64,000 nucleotides of DNA from DATAOG01 sp963757395 (GTDB lineage Bacteria > Pseudomonadota > Alphaproteobacteria > Geminicoccales > Geminicoccaceae). Shown one piece after another: positions 53,517 through 63,443 of the stretch. Numbering within the stretch: the stretch's first letter is position 1; every line of letters starts with the position of its first letter. The DNA is taken from NCBI GenBank assembly GCA_963757395.1, contig CAVWRK010000010.1, positions 558,001 through 622,000 of the forward strand. Direction: 5' to 3'. Made by a program: the position numbers and the translations under genes. Under the pieces are notes generated by a model that was not told the origin of the DNA, made no database searches, and saw only the letters and a list, made by a program, of their open reading frames with translations.

Positions 53517-55037
53517 TCAGAGTCGGAAATCGGTCGCCGCCGCCTGGACGCTGCGGCCCGGCCGCCAATCCGGTCGCCGACCGGGGGCGTGGCGGCGCAG
53601 GCGCACGGGCTCGGCCAAAAGGCAGCCGCTGACCGCATCGAGACCGTCGTCGCGGCAACGGCGGCCGGGGCGCCACTCACGCATCTCCTCGATGAATCGA
53701 GTGGCCCAGACCCCCGCGTGCGCCCGCAACATGCCCGCCGCCAGCAGGGGATCGAAGGCGTCGAGGATCCGCTGGTCCTTGCTGCGGTGCGAGACGTGCT
53801 CGACCACCGGGCAGGCCAGACCCAAGCCATGCAGCTCACGGCGCAGGAGCGCCGGCAGGAAGCGACCCAAGCCATTGGTCTCGAGCGTGATCGAGGGCAG
53901 CTGCATCTGCTCGGCGAAGCGGGCGACCTGGCGGCAGAGCTGGGTCGCCTCGTCGACCTCTCCGACCAGGGCCGGATCGTGGTTGAGATAGCGGATGCCG
54001 TGCAGCCAGTAGCCGCCGTCGCCGTCGACGAACACCGCGGCGACCACGCTCGCGTCGCCGGTTCCGGGCGCGCCGTATGCCGGGTCCCACCAGCCGGTCG
54101 CCGAGACCATGCGCCGGCCCGCGATCGAGAGAGTGGCCTCGCCATTACGTTGCTGGTAGTCGAGGGCTTCGTCGTAACGGGCCAGCCGGTCGGGATCGAG
54201 ACGCACCTCCTCCACGCTCCGCGGCCGGAGCATCATCTGGCTCTCGAATTTGGCCGGGCCGGACTGGCGCCTGATCCCCTCGATCTGCGCCAGCGGAAAG
54301 CGTTCGGGCCAGCGGCTCTCGCCGCCGGCGTCGAGCAGCGGAATGCACAGGCGTTGAAAGCCGCCGAGGAACGGGGTCTGCTCGCCGATCTCGGCGCGCG
54401 CCTGATCGACGTAGATGGAATAGTAGCTGTGCGGCGTACCGACGTAGAGCTGCAGGCCGCCGGGGATCAGGACATAGTCGATCTCGCGCAGGCGCTGACG
54501 CAGCTCCGCCCGCTTGTTGGGCGTCGCGCAGGTGTTGGGCACCTCGACATCGTCGCAGATCACGAGATCGGCGCGTGACCCGGTGATGTTGGCGCCGATG
54601 CCCCGGGCGAGCAGCGAGGGATCACGCTGGGTGAGCCGGCGGCAGACCGTGAACTGATCGGCGGCCCACTGATCGGCGCGCCGGGGCACCAGCGGCCGGG
54701 TCAGCGGGTGCCGCTCGATGATGCGCTTGACGTTGCGGACCATCTTTCTTGCCAGATCGTGCTCGGCGGCGAGCACCAGGATGCGAAGGTCGGGGTCGTT
54801 CAGCAGCAGCCAGGCGCAGAAGACCCCGACCAGGGTCGACTTGCCGGCGTTACGGAACACCAGGAGGACCAGCCGGCGATCGCCCTGCTCCCAACGCTGG
54901 CCGAGCCACTCGGCGATCTCCAGATGCAGCGCCGGGGTCGTCTGGCCCTGGCCCCGATTCCAGAGCCAGACGAACTGGCGAAAGCCGATCCGGGTCGACG
55001 GTGCCTCATCCTCCATGCGCTCGAGACGGCTGTTCAC
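53517..55037 (-). CDS. Phage terminase large subunit
   Basis: 506 residues. ATPase part with Walker A RLVLLVFRNAGKSTLVGVF and Walker B SRADLVICDDVEVPN; nuclease part with ATGWWDPAYGAPGTGDASVV, a late SITLETNGLGRFLPALLRRE and RDDGLDAVSGCLL. It packages DNA into the prohead. No small subunit was recognised near it. Lies directly after the spike gene (6 bp). Confidence 0.88.
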   Translation of the reverse strand: MNSRLERMEDEAPSTRIGFRQFVWLWNRGQGQTTPALHLEIAEWLGQRWEQGDRRLVLLVFRNAGKSTLVGVFCAWLLLNDPDLRILVLAAEHDLARKMVRNVKRIIERHPLTRPLVPRRADQWAADQFTVCRRLTQRDPSLLARGIGANITGSRADLVICDDVEVPNTCATPNKRAELRQRLREIDYVLIPGGLQLYVGTPHSYYSIYVDQARAEIGEQTPFLGGFQRLCIPLLDAGGESRWPERFPLAQIEGIRRQSGPAKFESQMMLRPRSVEEVRLDPDRLARYDEALDYQQRNGEATLSIAGRRMVSATGWWDPAYGAPGTGDASVVAAVFVDGDGGYWLHGIRYLNHDPALVGEVDEATQLCRQVARFAEQMQLPSITLETNGLGRFLPALLRRELHGLGLACPVVEHVSHRSKDQRILDAFDPLLAAGMLRAHAGVWATRFIEEMREWRPGRRCRDDGLDAVSGCLLAEPVRLRRHAPGRRPDWRPGRSVQAAATDFRL

Positions 55038-55043
55038 CGCGGC

Positions 55044-57284
55044 TCAGGCGGGTGCGCCGACGATATGGACGGCGACCGTGTGCGGGGGACCGGAGCGCCG
55101 GTTCTCGATGTAGATCTTGCCGTCGGTGTGGGCCGAATAGGTGAACTTGCCAGCTGTGCCGGTGGTCCCGGTGAGGGCCGTGAGCTGAGCCACCTGGACA
55201 TCGCTTGGGGTCGTAGTCCCCTTCGCGAGCAGCTCGGTATAGCCGAGCGCGTCCGCCCGATAGGCGAAGATCGCCGTGATCGGATCGCCGGTGACCAGGC
55301 TCTGCGCGAACACCTGGACCATGCCGACGGTCGAGGGTGGCGTGAAGCTGACCGCAGCGTTCTGCGCGATCGTGAACGAGAGCAGCTGGATCAAGGCGCC
55401 GTTGACCGCCCCCTGATCAAGCGTGACGCCGGAGATCTCGGCGGTCTCGCCGCCGAGCCCCGGCAGGTAGCGCAGCTCGGTGTCGGCGCCGGCCAGCTCG
55501 ATCTGGTCGACCGGCATCGGGTTGTGGGCGGCGAACACCCGGCAGTGATCGTCGGCCCGCAGCCAGGTGAACTCGCCGGCGGGCGCGCTCGCACCGACGC
55601 TGGCGGCCATCGCCGTGCCGAACCGGCCGACCACGCGGACCTCGTCGCCGGCCTCGACCAGGGGCAGGATGGCGGCACTCGCGAGCTCGACCTCGGCGGT
55701 GCTCGTGGTCTGGGTCACGACCTTGTGGACCACGCCGCCCCGGGTCGCCTTGAGCGCGGTCCAGTGGTCGTCGAAATCGTCGGCATCGCCCGAGAGCACG
55801 ATCAGGTCGCCCGCCTGCAGCAGGTTGAGATTGGTGCCGCCGCTGAGTTGCAGGGTGGCGACGTCGGTGACCTCGGCGCGGGTATTCTCGACGACCAGAT
55901 TGGGCGCTTCCACGGTCTCGCTCGCGGCCTGGAGGTCGACCGCCGTGCCGCTGCGCTTGCCGCTCGCGTCAAGATGGCAGCCCCGGAGCCCGATCGATTG
56001 CCGTGGGCCGGCCTCGACGTCGGTTTCCAGATTGTCGGCGAAGGTCAGGTCGGAGATCTCGATGCCGCGCCAGCCACTGGCGGTGCCGTCCAGCTCGAGC
56101 CCGCGCCCGCAGGCGGAAAGCGTGCCGCCGCGGAGCGCCAGCTGCTGGAAGCCGGCATCGTCGTCGGCCAGAATGCCGCTGGTGCAGGCGTGGACCTGCG
56201 CCTGCGACACGAAGACGGTCCCTCGGGCACCGGCCAGGAGCTCAATCCCGGTGCGGTTGAAGGCGAGGCGGCAGCCGACAATCGCGGCCACCTCGCCTTC
56301 GATCACCAGGCCGCTGTGACAGCCGATCACCTCGAGGCCGTGGAGGATCGCATCCTCGGCGCTACCGGCGACCGTGATCCCGTCCAGGCTCACAGCGCTC
56401 AGATCGACGTCGGCCGGGCCGCTCGGCACGCCGTTGACGCCGGGTCCGAGCAGGCGCAGCCCGCCAAGGCGCGGAGCGGTGCCGGTGAGCTCGAGGGCGG
56501 AGCCGCTCGACGCGGCGAGCTTGAGCGTCGAGCCCGCCCCTTCGCCGATCATGACCACGCCGTCGAGCGTCAGGGTCGCGCCCAGCACATAAGCCGTCGA
56601 GCTGGCCGGCACGTAGACCGGGCTCGAGCGGGTCGCCGCGGCCAGGATGGCGGCCTCGAAGGCGGCGGCGTCGTCGGTGACGCCGTCGCCCATGGCGCCG
56701 AAGTCGCGGACGTTGACCAGGGCCGCGAGATGCTCGCCGAGCGCCCGGGCCGTGGTCGCACCGCTCGGGGTCACGACCAGGCCGCTGGCATCGCCGCTCT
56801 CGGGCAGGTCGGCCAGGCCGAAGGCCATCGGCCGGCCGGCGCTGTCAAACCCGAGCAACGCATTGGCGCGCTCGGGGCCCGCCGGCAGGGAGAAGTCGAG
56901 CTCGCCTTCGGCCGGACCACCGCGCAGGGCGCGGCCGACCTCGTCCCGGGTCTCCTGGGCGAGGAGCATGATCCGGTCGAGCTCGGCGTTGATCGCGGCC
57001 GCACGGAAGGGGCTGCCGTCGGCGAACTCGGTCTCGCGGATGCTCTCGGTCCGCCGGAGCAGGGTCACGCTGGTCCCGGCGCCCGGTGGCTCGAGGAAGG
57101 TGATCTCGCCGCCGTCCGGGTCGGTCAGGCCGGCGATCGCAAAGCCCGTCGCCGGTGCGTCGTTCACGAACACCAGCAGGTCGTCGCTGGCCAGCACCGG
57201 AAACGGGAAGGGGAAGGTCGTCTCGCTGCCATCACCGCTGTATTGGATACGCGGGCTGGGATCGCGGGCGAAGGTGTTCGACAT
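55044..57284 (-). CDS. Phage tail spike/fibre with right-handed beta-helix domain
   Basis: 746 residues. The N-terminal 120 resemble phage-tail-fibre heads (RIQYSGDGSETTFPFPFPVL, AINAELDRIMLLAQETRDEV). A pectate-lyase-like beta-helix starts at VNVRDFGAMGDGVTDDAAAF and continues with coils such as LEVIGCHSGLVIEGEVAAIV; the C-terminus is a beta-sandwich-like 130 residues. Likely a receptor-binding protein, perhaps with polysaccharide-cleaving activity, but catalytic residues cannot be assigned. Directly upstream of terminase, as gp17 relative to gp19 in T7. Confidence 0.8.
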   Translation of the reverse strand: MSNTFARDPSPRIQYSGDGSETTFPFPFPVLASDDLLVFVNDAPATGFAIAGLTDPDGGEITFLEPPGAGTSVTLLRRTESIRETEFADGSPFRAAAINAELDRIMLLAQETRDEVGRALRGGPAEGELDFSLPAGPERANALLGFDSAGRPMAFGLADLPESGDASGLVVTPSGATTARALGEHLAALVNVRDFGAMGDGVTDDAAAFEAAILAAATRSSPVYVPASSTAYVLGATLTLDGVVMIGEGAGSTLKLAASSGSALELTGTAPRLGGLRLLGPGVNGVPSGPADVDLSAVSLDGITVAGSAEDAILHGLEVIGCHSGLVIEGEVAAIVGCRLAFNRTGIELLAGARGTVFVSQAQVHACTSGILADDDAGFQQLALRGGTLSACGRGLELDGTASGWRGIEISDLTFADNLETDVEAGPRQSIGLRGCHLDASGKRSGTAVDLQAASETVEAPNLVVENTRAEVTDVATLQLSGGTNLNLLQAGDLIVLSGDADDFDDHWTALKATRGGVVHKVVTQTTSTAEVELASAAILPLVEAGDEVRVVGRFGTAMAASVGASAPAGEFTWLRADDHCRVFAAHNPMPVDQIELAGADTELRYLPGLGGETAEISGVTLDQGAVNGALIQLLSFTIAQNAAVSFTPPSTVGMVQVFAQSLVTGDPITAIFAYRADALGYTELLAKGTTTPSDVQVAQLTALTGTTGTAGKFTYSAHTDGKIYIENRRSGPPHTVAVHIVGAPA

Positions 57285-57328
57285 GGGCCAAGAGCCTCTT
57301 CGATCGGGGTGCGTTCAGCGCGACCACA

Positions 57329-57766
57329 TCAAAGGTCGAGCAGCGAGATCTGGCGGCCCGCGCTGCCGCCGAGGGAGGAGAGGCTGCTGCCGGTCGCACC
57401 GCCGACCAGATTGAGGAGGTTGCGATTGCGCGAGCTGCTGGCGCTGCGCCGGATGTCGGCGATGCGGCTGCTCGATTGCGCGGCGCGAGCCTGCTCGGCC
57501 GCCCGCGCCTCCTCGGTCAGGCCGCGCAGCACCGCGTCGGCCGAGCCGCCGCCGCTGACGCCGGCCGCGCCGGCCCGGGCGCGCTGTGCCGCCAGGCGCT
57601 TCCGCAGCGTCTCCTCCTGTTGCCGTTGCTGCTCCTGGTCGCGCTGCCGGATCGCCTGGATCTGACGGTTCCGGTCGGCGTTGATGTTCTGGGCTTGACG
57701 CTCGGAAGCCTGTTGGGCGAGGGCCAGGTTGAGGCCGACCGAAGCCAGACTGCTGAGAGCACCCAT
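57329..57766 (-). CDS. Phage internal virion-like protein, coiled coil
   Basis: 145 residues: hydrophobic Ala/Leu start (SSLASVGLNLALAQQASERQ), a charged Gln/Arg-rich coil (RQRDQEQQRQQEETLRKRLA) and a Gly/Ser-rich tail. Position between nozzle and spike fits a T7 internal-core protein (gp14-like). Its ATG overlaps the stop of the nozzle gene by one base. Confidence 0.6.
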   Translation of the reverse strand: MGALSSLASVGLNLALAQQASERQAQNINADRNRQIQAIRQRDQEQQRQQEETLRKRLAAQRARAGAAGVSGGGSADAVLRGLTEEARAAEQARAAQSSSRIADIRRSASSSRNRNLLNLVGGATGSSLSSLGGSAGRQISLLDL

Positions 57767-59668
57767 CAGCTGTTCACCTTCACTTCCGTGGTTGCAGAGA
57801 GAAGCGCGCAGGGCAAAGGCCTGTCCTGCTCGATGCGCCAGGGCGGTTGTTCGGCGCCGCGCCGCCAGCCGAGCGCGCGCAGCGAGAGGTCACCGCTGAA
57901 GGGACTGGGCTCCCGATCCGTGGGGCCGCCGCCCACCGTGTGCCGAATGACCTCCCGCAGTCCGTCGCCGGTATCGATCCGCAGGCTCTGGGTCTCGAAC
58001 AGGCGGAGCGTGATCCGGACCGGCCGATAGGCCGGCGCCTGCCCGACCCGCCCCGATCCGAACGTTGCCGGGAGCGGCTCGATCACATGCGCAAAGGGCA
58101 GCCCGACGATCAGGCTGCGCGCGGGATCGGTCAGCGTGACCGCACCGCCCGACACCACCGCCGGCTCGACCACGAGGTCATCGGCGATCAGCGCCACCGT
58201 CTGGCCTTCCAGATGGTCGAGGCCGTCCCAGACCAGGGTCGGGTCGGGCTGGCTCAGCCGCAGGCCGGAATCGACCATCAACTGGTCGTCGAGCTGCTCG
58301 ATGAGGACGCCGTTGGCGCGCTCGACCATCAGGAAAGCTTCGCCGCCGGCCAGCGCCACCGACAGCACCCGGCCGTCGGTCTCGTGCAGGCTCCAGGCGG
58401 CGATGTCGGCGATCCGATAGATCGCGATGCTGGCGAGCGAGCCGTCGGTCATCACGATCAGGAACAGCCGCCGCGCCTGGTCGAAGTCCTGGTCGACCGG
58501 GTCCTGGACCAGATGGCGGGCCAGCAGCGCCAGATCGCCTGCCTGGTAGGCCTGCTCGGTGTCGACGAACAGGAACTCGCGGATCTCGCGGCCGCTGCGC
58601 GCGGCGAACAGGGTGGCGCCGTCGACGTCGCGCGGCGGCACCTGCCGGTCGCGGGGCGAGCCGATCGTGCTTTGCTGCTCAGCCTGGATTTCGGTCGGCG
58701 TCAGCGGCGAGCCGGTGATGACCCACTCGCCGACGCTGGTGAAGACCTGCAGATGCCGGCTCGAAACCAGGCTGCGAATCGCCGGATCATTGTTGGCGGC
58801 CAGGCGAAAAGCGATCGCGTTGTCGGCCAAGTCACCGAGCTCGAAGTTGAAGTGGTCGCTGGTCTTCGACATCCAGATCGAGCTCGGCAGATCGCGCGAG
58901 CCGCCGATCACCATCCGGTCCTGGTGGAAGGAGACCGCGACCGGCCAGCCGCGCGCGTCGCTGAAGGCCAGCTCGTCCCAATCCTTGGTCGGATCGGTAT
59001 TGTCGAGATCCTGGAGAACCAGGCCGACCGCCTGGGTCGGCGTCTGGATGTTGGTGAGCTCGACCTGCTTGCCGTTCAGGCGCACGATCCCGCCCAGGTG
59101 CTCGGCGATGAAGACCGCTGCCGAGGTGTTCAGGGTCACCGTGCCGGTGGTCGCGTTGGACTGCATCTGGACGTCCGGATCGGCGAAGCGGGCGAAGGGC
59201 TGGCTGGTCACCGCCGGCGACGCCGATCTCGACGAACTGCCACCCGCCAAGGGTCCAGACCGTGTCGCTGACGCGGGCCAGCTGCTGCGGCGGCACGTCC
59301 GGATGGGTGATCAGCAGGCTCTGGCCACGCTGCGCCCAGGCGATCTGGGCGACCTGCGCCTCGTCCCAGGGGGTCGCGACCGTCGCCTGCAGCACGCCGT
59401 CCAGGTAGATGTCGACCTGGAAGTCCGAGAACGCGAGCAGGAAGGCCCGCTCCGGACCGGTCTCCAACGCGACCAGGCGACCCGGGCCCTCGGCGGTCGC
59501 CACATAGGCCATGCCGGGTCGGCGCCGGACGCCGCCGGTGGTCTCGACCACGACGTTGCGCAGCCTGGCGGCGCCGCTCTGATAGGACCGGAGATCGGTC
59601 CGGCCGAGCAGCTTCGGGTCGAGCTCGCCGGCGGTGAAGTCGGTCTGGGTGAGGAACGCCCGGGTCAT
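57766..59668 (-). CDS. Phage tail nozzle protein (T7 gp12/tail tubular B-like), one frameshift near 59220
   Basis: About 630 residues. The start MTRAFLTQTDFTAGELDPKL, LRNVVVETTGGVRRRPGMAY and LITHPDVPPQQLARV are typical of podovirus nozzle (tail tubular B) proteins. After the frame change the protein continues VTSQPFARFADPDVQMQSNA, SFHQDRMVIGGSRDLPSSIW and ends at 57766. The first frame stops well downstream in nonsense, so the shift near 59220 must be bridged. The gene overlaps the adaptor gene by 4 bp. Confidence 0.8.
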
Positions 59669-60237
59669 CCGAGGCGGGCCTCGATCAGGGTGAAGTCCTC
59701 GACCTTGGGCGGCGTGTCCTGCTGGCTGTCGACCAGCTTGGCGAGCCTGAGCTCGTCGTCCGCGAGACGGGTGAAGCGATCGGCGCGGCTCGTGTCCTCG
59801 GTCAGCGGCAGGCAGAACTCGGCGGCCAGGCGGGTCACCAGCGCCGGGACGAAATAGGCGGGGAAGTCGCCCTCGCTCGGCCGGAAGATGTAGGTCAGCA
59901 CGACCGAGGCGGCGTTGGTATGCAGCTGCCGGTTGACGATCTGATAGACGAGGCCGCGGCCGCGGCCATGACCGCCGGCGGACAGCGCGTTCAGGAAGTC
60001 GTTCGGCAGCTGGTAGGCGTAGGCGAAATCGGTGATCGGCGCGCTCGCGAGGCGGGCGAGCTCGACCTGCTTGGTGGCGAACGACCAGGGGTGCGCGGAC
60101 AGCATGGCGTCCCGGACGAGGGGATACAGGCGCACGGCCACCCTCGCCTCGGCGGTGCCGTCCTCGAATGAGCTGATGGCGTCGGCGCCGAGCTTGATCA
60201 GGGCGCTCGAGCAGAGCTCGATGCTGTTGAGGGCCAT
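59665..60237 (-). CDS. Phage adaptor protein (T7 gp11/tail tubular A-like)
   Basis: 190 residues: SIELCSSALIKLGADAISSF, LVRDAMLSAHPWSFATKQVE, YAYQLPNDFLNALSAGG and VPALVTRLAAEFCLPLTEDT. This is the common gatekeeper/adaptor of T7-like phages that joins portal and nozzle. Followed by the nozzle gene with a 4-bp overlap. Confidence 0.85.
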   Translation of the reverse strand: MALNSIELCSSALIKLGADAISSFEDGTAEARVAVRLYPLVRDAMLSAHPWSFATKQVELARLASAPITDFAYAYQLPNDFLNALSAGGHGRGRGLVYQIVNRQLHTNAASVVLTYIFRPSEGDFPAYFVPALVTRLAAEFCLPLTEDTSRADRFTRLADDELRLAKLVDSQQDTPPKVEDFTLIEARLG

Positions 60238-60280
60238 GACGGGTGGTCCTTACGACGGAGTTCGGAGGGGCGGCTCGGGC

Positions 60281-60653
60281 TCAGATGGACCAGCCGAGCC
60301 GCGGCCGCAGCCACTGCAGGAGGCGCTGGCGGTCGACCGCGAGGAACGCGATCATGCAATCGCCGTTCTCATAGCCGACCAGAAAGGGGTGTCCCGGGAC
60401 GGCGTAGACCGTGACCCGCTCGGGGCGCACCGGCAGATCGGGGCGCTGGGCCGCATGCCAGAGCTGGACGAACGGCTCGAGCATCGCGTGGTCGAACTCG
60501 TAGCGCTGGACCTGGTCCGGGATCCGCTGCTCGAACATCGAGATCGCGATCCCGGGACAGGCGGGCGCCACGCTGGCCGGTTGCGCGACCGCGGGGTCGA
60601 CGCGGGCAGAGAAGCGCCAGGAGCACGAGGGCGCTCGCGAGCAGTATGGGCAT
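60281..60653 (-). CDS. Small phage-module protein with signal-like start, one frameshift
   Basis: About 124 residues. Start MPILLASALVLLALLC, then, after a shift near 60605, VDPAVAQPASVAPACPGIAI, VQRYEFDHAMLEPFVQLWHA and VGYENGDCMIAFLAVDRQRL. Looks like a secreted or lipoprotein-like protein; in the phage module its function is unknown. The spacing to the adaptor gene is 43 bp. Confidence 0.55.
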
Positions 60654-60804
60654 GGCCGTCTCCTCGGGAAGGCGGCCGCGTCGGGCCAAGCGGTGGTCTG
60701 GGCCGACGCGGCCGAAGGGGTACAGCCGGCCGGGAAGCGACTCAGGCGATCGCCTCCGCCGGAGTGAGGGCCGCGCCGCTCGAGGCGTGGCCCCCGGCTC
60801 GAGC

Positions 60805-61076
60805 TCAGTCGGTGTCGGTGCCGCCGAAGCTGGTGATGTCGGCGATGTCGACCACGCCGCGCGGCGTTCTGGTTGACGATGAACACGCCGCTCTGGACGG
60901 TGCCGCTGGTGCTGGCGTTGGCGAAGATGAAGTCGCCGACGCGCAGCATCCCGAGCGCCTCGTTGAAGTAGCCGGCGGTGTCGACCGTGGCGGCCAGTCT
61001 CGGCGGTCTTGTAGTGCCAGAGCGTGAAGCCGTTGGCGTAGGTCAGCGCGCTCAGGTTGTGGGGATCATAGGCCAT
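60805..61076 (-). CDS. Small phage head-associated protein, two frameshifts
   Basis: About 90 residues when joined: MAYDPHNLSALTYANGFTLW then HYKTA, GMLRVGDFIFANASTSGTVQ, SGVFIVNQNA and VVDIADITSFGGTDTD with a stop at 60805. Frame changes fall near 60998 and 60865. The family appears next to the capsid gene in alphaproteobacterial podovirus-like elements. Its role is not known. Confidence 0.6.
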
Positions 61077-61078
61077 GC

Positions 61079-61897
61079 TTAGCTCTCCAGGCAGGGCATC
61101 TCGATGACGCCGTCGCCGTCGATCAGGCAGGCGCCCTGGCTCATCGAGTTGGACACGAAATGCGCCGCACGGTCGCCGTGCCAGGTCACGTCGGTGATGA
61201 CCTCCTGGCCGATCGCATGGCCGATCGCGCTGCGGTGGTACCAGAAGCAGCTGCGGACGCTGGTGCTCAGCTCGAGCCCCGAATGCGGCAGCCAGAGCGT
61301 GCCCAGCCAGCGCTTGGCCTGGGTGCCGCGCCAGGGCAGCTCGTCCGAACCGACGAAGTCGGCGTCGGCGAACTCCGGCAGGTCGAGCAGGTCGGACCAC
61401 TGCTTCCAGCCGATCACCGCATAGCGCTGGCCATCGTCCGGAACGTCCATCTCGCCGAGCATCTCGAACGCCTCGAGCACCTTGGCCTTGGTCAGGCCGT
61501 CGGTGCCGGCGCCAGCCACGTTGGTGGTCTGGCTGAGCCCCGTGATGATCAGCTCGTCGGTCTTGCGGCCGAGCGCGAAGGCACCGGCGTTGGCCAGGAC
61601 CTGGCGCTCGTCGATGTTGATCTTGAGCTCGTCCAGCCGATCGACCCAGTCGCCGGCATAGAAGTCGAGCAGCTGGCACTCGATCGGGGTGTGGTCGACG
61701 TTCATGACCGGCACCTTGCCGTGCCGGGCCTTGGTCGAGGCACTGCCCTTGCCGACCTTCTGGAACACCGTCGAGCTGCCCTGGACACCGCTCTTGATCC
61801 GAACCGTGTTGCGCAGCTTGGAGCCCATCCGCTGATAGGCCTGGTGGACCTCTTCCTCGAACTGCTTGATGAAGGCTTGATCAATGCTGGTGGACAA
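61079..61897 (-). CDS. Phage major capsid protein
   Basis: 272 residues. TTG start at 61897 chosen because of AAGGAGGGACGAACG just upstream and because the protein then begins STSIDQAFIKQFEEEVHQAY. Further parts: MGSKLRNTVRIKSGVQGSST, HGKVPVMNVDHTPIECQLLD, DELIITGLSQTTNVAGAGTD, GWKQWSDLLDLPEFADADFV and the terminal VSNSMSQGACLIDGDGVIEM. This matches a capsid group found in podovirus-like elements rather than classic HK97 precursors; no protease or scaffold gene is adjacent. Confidence 0.8.
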   Translation of the reverse strand: MSTSIDQAFIKQFEEEVHQAYQRMGSKLRNTVRIKSGVQGSSTVFQKVGKGSASTKARHGKVPVMNVDHTPIECQLLDFYAGDWVDRLDELKINIDERQVLANAGAFALGRKTDELIITGLSQTTNVAGAGTDGLTKAKVLEAFEMLGEMDVPDDGQRYAVIGWKQWSDLLDLPEFADADFVGSDELPWRGTQAKRWLGTLWLPHSGLELSTSVRSCFWYHRSAIGHAIGQEVITDVTWHGDRAAHFVSNSMSQGACLIDGDGVIEMPCLES

Positions 61898-61946
61898 CGT
61901 TCGTCCCTCCTTGGTGGTGGCGAGAGACGACGCGCGGTTGGTCTGA

Positions 61947-61979
61947 GCAGCCGGCAGATCGCAGCCGGCAGATCGCAGC
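61947..61979. repeat. Short 14-nt tandem repeat upstream of the capsid gene
   Basis: GCAGCCGGCAGATC occurs twice in a row plus five bases of a third copy, in the 274-bp gap between the spike and capsid genes. No other structure was found in that gap. Confidence 0.6.
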
Positions 61980-62171
61980 TTGCGTCTGCCGTCTGCCAAC
62001 TCACTGCTGCCTGCTGATCAGGCCGCGGTCTCGGCGGGTCCGCCCCGCCTGGGCGGGCGATCGGTCGGCGGGCCTCCGCCCTGGTCGTCGACCAGGGCCG
62101 AGGTTGTTCCGCAACCGGGCGCCGGGGAAAAGTCTAGGAGCGGGGCGCTCCGCTGACCGTTGCGGTCGGGC

Positions 62172-63443
62172 TCAAGCCGCTTCGGCCCAGCCCGTGCCGT
62201 CGGTCCAGAGCGTGCCATCCGACCAGGGTTGGCCGCCGCTCACACCGTCGATGATCACGTTGGTGCTCTCGGGGCGGATCACGATCTCACCGAGCGGCGT
62301 GGTAGCGCCGCTCAGTAGGATCACGTTGCCGGCGCCCACGCCGTCCATGTTCTCGAGGGTCGTACCGCCCTGCCGGCCAATGCGGATCGCGGCGTACAGG
62401 CCCGGGTTGCCGTTCGAGGGATCGCGCACCCGGTTGCGGTCGATCCGGAAATTCTCCTGCGCGGTCATGTGGATGCCGTCGCGCCGCGTGGTGTCGACCG
62501 TGCAGCGCTCGATGATCCCATTGAGCCGCCGGGTCGGACTGTTCTGACCGGACAGCGCGATCCCGTGATAGCCGCAATTCTTGGCCAGCATGAGGACGAT
62601 GGTGATGTCGTCGCTGTCGTAGGCGATCAGCCCGGAGCCGTTGCCGCCTGCCGGGTTCGGAGTGCCGACATCACGAGCGGTCAGGTCGGCGCACAGCCAG
62701 CGGTTCGAGGCCCGCTCAAGATGGAAGCCGTCACCCTCGCAACCGAGCACCGAGCAGCCAATCAGCCGGCCGTCGGTGACCCCCGAGAAGCCAAAGCCCA
62801 TGCCCATGGCGCTGGCTTCGCCGATGTAGTCGCGGGCGGTGCAGCCGAGCACGTCGACGAAGCTCGCGCCGAAGGTCTGGCAGTTGATCTGGACGCCGTC
62901 GCCCCCCGAGCCGCTGCCGACGTGCTGGAACCTGGAATCGCGCACCGTCAGGCGCGCGAGCCCGGGCGGATCCGGCGCGAGCACACCGTAGCCCTTGCCC
63001 AGATGGTCGCAACCCACAAGCAGCAGGTCGGTCGTGTCGGTCTCGATCGAAAGGAACGCGCACTGGGTGCCTCTGGAGACCATGCCGAGGATCTGCAGGC
63101 CGACCGCACCGAGGGCTCGGATGCTCTTGCCGTTGACCATGACGTCCGCCTGGTCGAGGGTCAGACCGTCGGTGTCGAACAGGACCCCGATCCCAGTGAC
63201 CTCGATCAGGGACGAATTGGCCGGAAACGTGGACCGCGCCCGGATTTGGCCGTCGCCCTTGAGCAACAGGCCGTTCTGGCTGATCGCCAGCTGGTTGCTG
63301 GTCCGAAAAGTGCCGCCCGAAATCACCACCTGGTCGCCCGGCAGCCACGCGTCGATCGCCGCCTGGATCGCGACCGTGTTGTCGGTGGTCCCGTCGGGGA
63401 TGCCGTTCGGGAAGTCGAAGTCTTGCGGGCGCCGGTCAACCAC
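62172..63443 (-). CDS. Second phage spike: right-handed beta-helix (pectate-lyase-like) protein
   Basis: 423 residues, GTG start at 63443. Opens with DFPNGIPDGTTDNTVAIQAA (the usual start of tailspike beta-helices), then repeated coils: FLSIETDTTDLLLVGCDHLG, LTVRDSRFQHVGSGSGGDGV, FRIDRNRVRDPSNGNPGLYA. The end has a short GQPWSDGTLWTDGTGWAEAA. It would bind or degrade surface polysaccharide. It follows the LamG-like gene so closely that stop and start nearly touch, so the two could be parts of one spike. Confidence 0.75.
   Translation of the reverse strand: MVDRRPQDFDFPNGIPDGTTDNTVAIQAAIDAWLPGDQVVISGGTFRTSNQLAISQNGLLLKGDGQIRARSTFPANSSLIEVTGIGVLFDTDGLTLDQADVMVNGKSIRALGAVGLQILGMVSRGTQCAFLSIETDTTDLLLVGCDHLGKGYGVLAPDPPGLARLTVRDSRFQHVGSGSGGDGVQINCQTFGASFVDVLGCTARDYIGEASAMGMGFGFSGVTDGRLIGCSVLGCEGDGFHLERASNRWLCADLTARDVGTPNPAGGNGSGLIAYDSDDITIVLMLAKNCGYHGIALSGQNSPTRRLNGIIERCTVDTTRRDGIHMTAQENFRIDRNRVRDPSNGNPGLYAAIRIGRQGGTTLENMDGVGAGNVILLSGATTPLGEIVIRPESTNVIIDGVSGGQPWSDGTLWTDGTGWAEAA

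Noticed and set aside
54708..57665. 985-codon plus-strand open frame across the phage spike gene
   Set aside because: Opposite strand of terminase and spike genes that have clear motifs; composition is typical of a GC-rich antisense frame.
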